Positions 62,475 to 64,000 of a DNA stretch of 64,000 nt are shown one piece after another. The stretch comes from Micromussa lordhowensis (Eukaryota > Cnidaria > Anthozoa > Scleractinia > Lobophylliidae). Position 1 is the first letter of the stretch; every line of letters starts with the position of its first letter. The position numbers and the translations under genes are program-made. The stretch spans positions 23,004,450 to 23,068,449 of the forward strand of contig OZ026598.1 of assembly GCA_964020085.1 (NCBI GenBank). Reading direction: 5' to 3'. The notes below the pieces were generated by a model that had not been told where the DNA came from, searched no databases, and saw only the letters and a program-made list of their open reading frames with translations.

Positions 62475-62837
62475 GTTGAGAAATCTTATGCTAGCTTTTC
62501 CTAGAACACGAATATTTCTGAAAACTGGCGAAAGCGCGACATATGCGCTGGAAGCAGGGTTTTAAGGGCGTGACTGGCCCTCCTGTCGAGCGGCCAGTCA
62601 CACCATGTTTCTTTTTTGCCAAGGGAAGCCCAAGACGGTATTAAAATTCCGAGCGACAATGTTGAGAAATCTTATCCTAGCTTTTCCTAGAACATGGATA
62701 TTTCTGTAAACCAGCCAAAACGTGACATGTGCTGGAAGCAGGATTTTGAGGGCGCAACTGGCCCTCCTGTCGAGCGGCCAGGCACGCCATGTTTTTTTTT
62801 GCCGAGGGAAGCCAAAAACGGCATTAAAATTCGGAGC
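62475..62837 (+). repeat. 186-bp tandem duplication
   Basis: Two direct copies start at 62475 and 62661 (GTTGAGAAATCTTAT...). Each contains an inverted pair CTGGCC...GGCCAG around CTCCTGTCGAGC. Differences between copies are few, so the duplication is fairly recent. Confidence 0.8.
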
Positions 62838-63107
62838 GGATCTTAATGGTGCTTTCTGCACATGTCAATGCATCACCGGTGGCAGATTAGGGCAAAAACT
62901 CTGTCTGAGAAAAGAATGTCGGCAAAGAAAGCTTTGCGTTGAGTTGCCGCAGCTTTGTAAGGATCCGTAGTGTTCAGTGTTAATGGCACCGTTAGTGTCC
63001 AGCTTAATTGTCAAATAACCGCAACTTTGTCAAGTGATGTAAAAGTTTTGTTTACGCTCGCCGTAACTTTGCCTTGGGCGGTCTGGGCAAGTCTTTAATA
63101 ACGTGCA

Positions 63108-63890
63108 GAGTTACTTTTTCTTAGCGGCTGCAGCTAGTTGTCCCCAGACGTCATCCTCGGGGGTGTTGCTGGCAGCGGGTTTGTCTTTCTTTTTGGCCGG
63201 CTCCTCGGCCTTGCTGTCCACCTTAGCTTTTGCTTTTTGATTGGCCGAGGTTGGGGACTTGCCAGTCTGCTGGCAGGGTTTCTTGCCTTGACCTGCTGAC
63301 TCCTTTTGCATTTTTGAAGCTGTCGCTTTGCACTGCTTGCCCTCTTCGTCCGATGAGTCCGAAGACGACGACGAACAGGAGGACTAGGAGGAGACAGCCT
63401 TCTTCTTTGTCTTCTTGGAGCTGGCCTTGGTACCAGACTCTGCAGTAAGGGACTGGCCTGGCAGGGCCCGCGAAACAGAGGCCTTGGCAGCCTTGGCAGA
63501 AGACAGGCAGCGGCCTTCTTCCTCGTCAGATTCTTCCGAAGAGGAGGAGAAGGAGGACGAAGAGGGAGGTGCAGCTACTCGCCTTTTTTTAGTGGACGTC
63601 TTTACCGGCATGGAGATCAGTGGTCCTCACGCCGGTCTCTTGCCCTGTCTGGAAGGTGGCGGCGAGGTCCAGTAAACTGTGCGGTTCCTGGCAGCAGGCT
63701 GGGAGCTGTCTAGCCGAGCGCTGTCTGGCTCCTCCCAAGCACTGGGAAGGCTTCTTGCAGTGTTTCTGGTGCGGCAGGAGCTGGTAGACGGCTGGGACTC
63801 TTCTTCCTCCTTGTCGACAGCCTCCCAAATGCAGACGCCAGGCACCAGCCTGTGTTTCTTGATCACGCTGTCGAGCACAAAGTCCTGCAT
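63108..63890 (-). pseudogene. Ser/Lys-rich protein, broken frame
   Basis: Three segments on minus are in the same frame, separated by TGA (63627-63629) and TAG (63384-63386). The N-terminal part (QDFVLDSVIKKHRLVPGVCIW) looks folded; the frame continues upstream past 63890 toward the window edge. The rest is low-complexity Ser/Glu and Lys/Ala (SSSSFSSSSEESDEEE; VDSKAEEPAKKKDKP), similar in composition to nucleolar phosphoproteins or retroelement gag-like proteins. No family is assigned. Confidence 0.4.
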
Positions 63891-64000
63891 GCGTCTAGGC
63901 GTTGGGTCGTCTTTGAACTTCTGGTTCGCCAGTGTGCGGCGCGCCTTGTCGGCGAACTCCTGCGGGTTTCTCGTTAGAGTGAGAAGGACGAGCAGGTGCA

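Noticed and set aside
49876..63890. Stop codon reassignment to explain several in-frame stops
   Set aside because: All three stop codons are involved in different repeat-derived genes, while long Polinton genes use normal stops and have none inside; ordinary decay explains it.
1..64000. The window as a free viral genome
   Set aside because: Target-site duplications and flanking LINEs, SINE and intron-containing genes show a chromosomal setting.

Overview
The window holds one complete Maverick/Polinton-type (adintovirus-like) endogenous DNA virus at 106-20238, set in animal genomic DNA crowded with decayed transposable elements. The host is most likely a cnidarian such as a stony coral or sea anemone. 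That is inferred from repeat and gene families familiar from those genomes (DUF6589-type genes, P2X7-like C-terminal domains, RecQ-helicase-bearing repeats, multi-exon transposase families); no host marker gene fixes the species.

Element, 106-20238 (20,133 bp). It is bounded by 239-bp terminal inverted repeats (one mismatch), starts with AG and ends with CT, and is flanked by an exact 6-bp target duplication, TATATC. Its genes fall into two diverging blocks. The left block (minus strand, 466-6628) has two small unknown proteins, three fibre-like proteins built from the same repeat, a small Asn/Gly-rich protein and an A32/FtsK-like packaging ATPase. The right block (plus strand, 6699-19991) has a PPxY-motif protein, a frameshifted minor capsid (penton-type) gene, a basic protein, the major capsid protein, an acidic-tailed protein that may bind ssDNA, a Gly-rich hydrophobic protein, an adenain-like protease, two zinc-ribbon-like (DUF5679-like) proteins of which one carries a phospholipase A2 domain, a chromodomain integrase, a zinc-finger protein, a 1340-aa family B DNA polymerase, a small acidic protein and a VLTF3-like late transcription factor. 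Together these cover integration, protein-primed replication, DNA packaging, capsid assembly and maturation, membrane breach, attachment and perhaps element-specific transcription. Nearly every start codon has a TATA-like tract within about 5 nt upstream. Most genes are open; the minor capsid gene has a clear frameshift.

20.2-40.8 kb. A transposon graveyard: a minus-strand ORF and a plus-strand RecQ-like helicase pseudogene, a DUF6589-type gene split by a 3.9-kb TTAA-flanked foldback element (itself hit by a LINE), a tRNA-derived SINE, a MULE-like transposase remnant, a diverged second copy of the 20.7-kb ORF, a 1.23-kb inverted-repeat element with a 9-bp duplication that carries another RecQ fragment, a LINE 3' end, and pogo-like and MADF-like fragments.

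40.8-64 kb. A degraded Ty3/gypsy element (minus) with a nested LINE and a truncated 5' side abutting a P2X7-like exon; a multi-exon DDE-like transposase pseudogene; an 856-codon transposase-like ORF with two nonsense codons; a Tc1/mariner-type MITE; a BEN-domain gene with a TATA box; a frameshifted transposase with a C-terminal zinc finger; a P2X7-like gene with one internal stop; a 186-bp tandem duplication; and a broken Ser/Lys-rich ORF near the right edge. Several breaks here fall in A or T runs, so homopolymer sequencing error must be considered wherever frameshifts are discussed.
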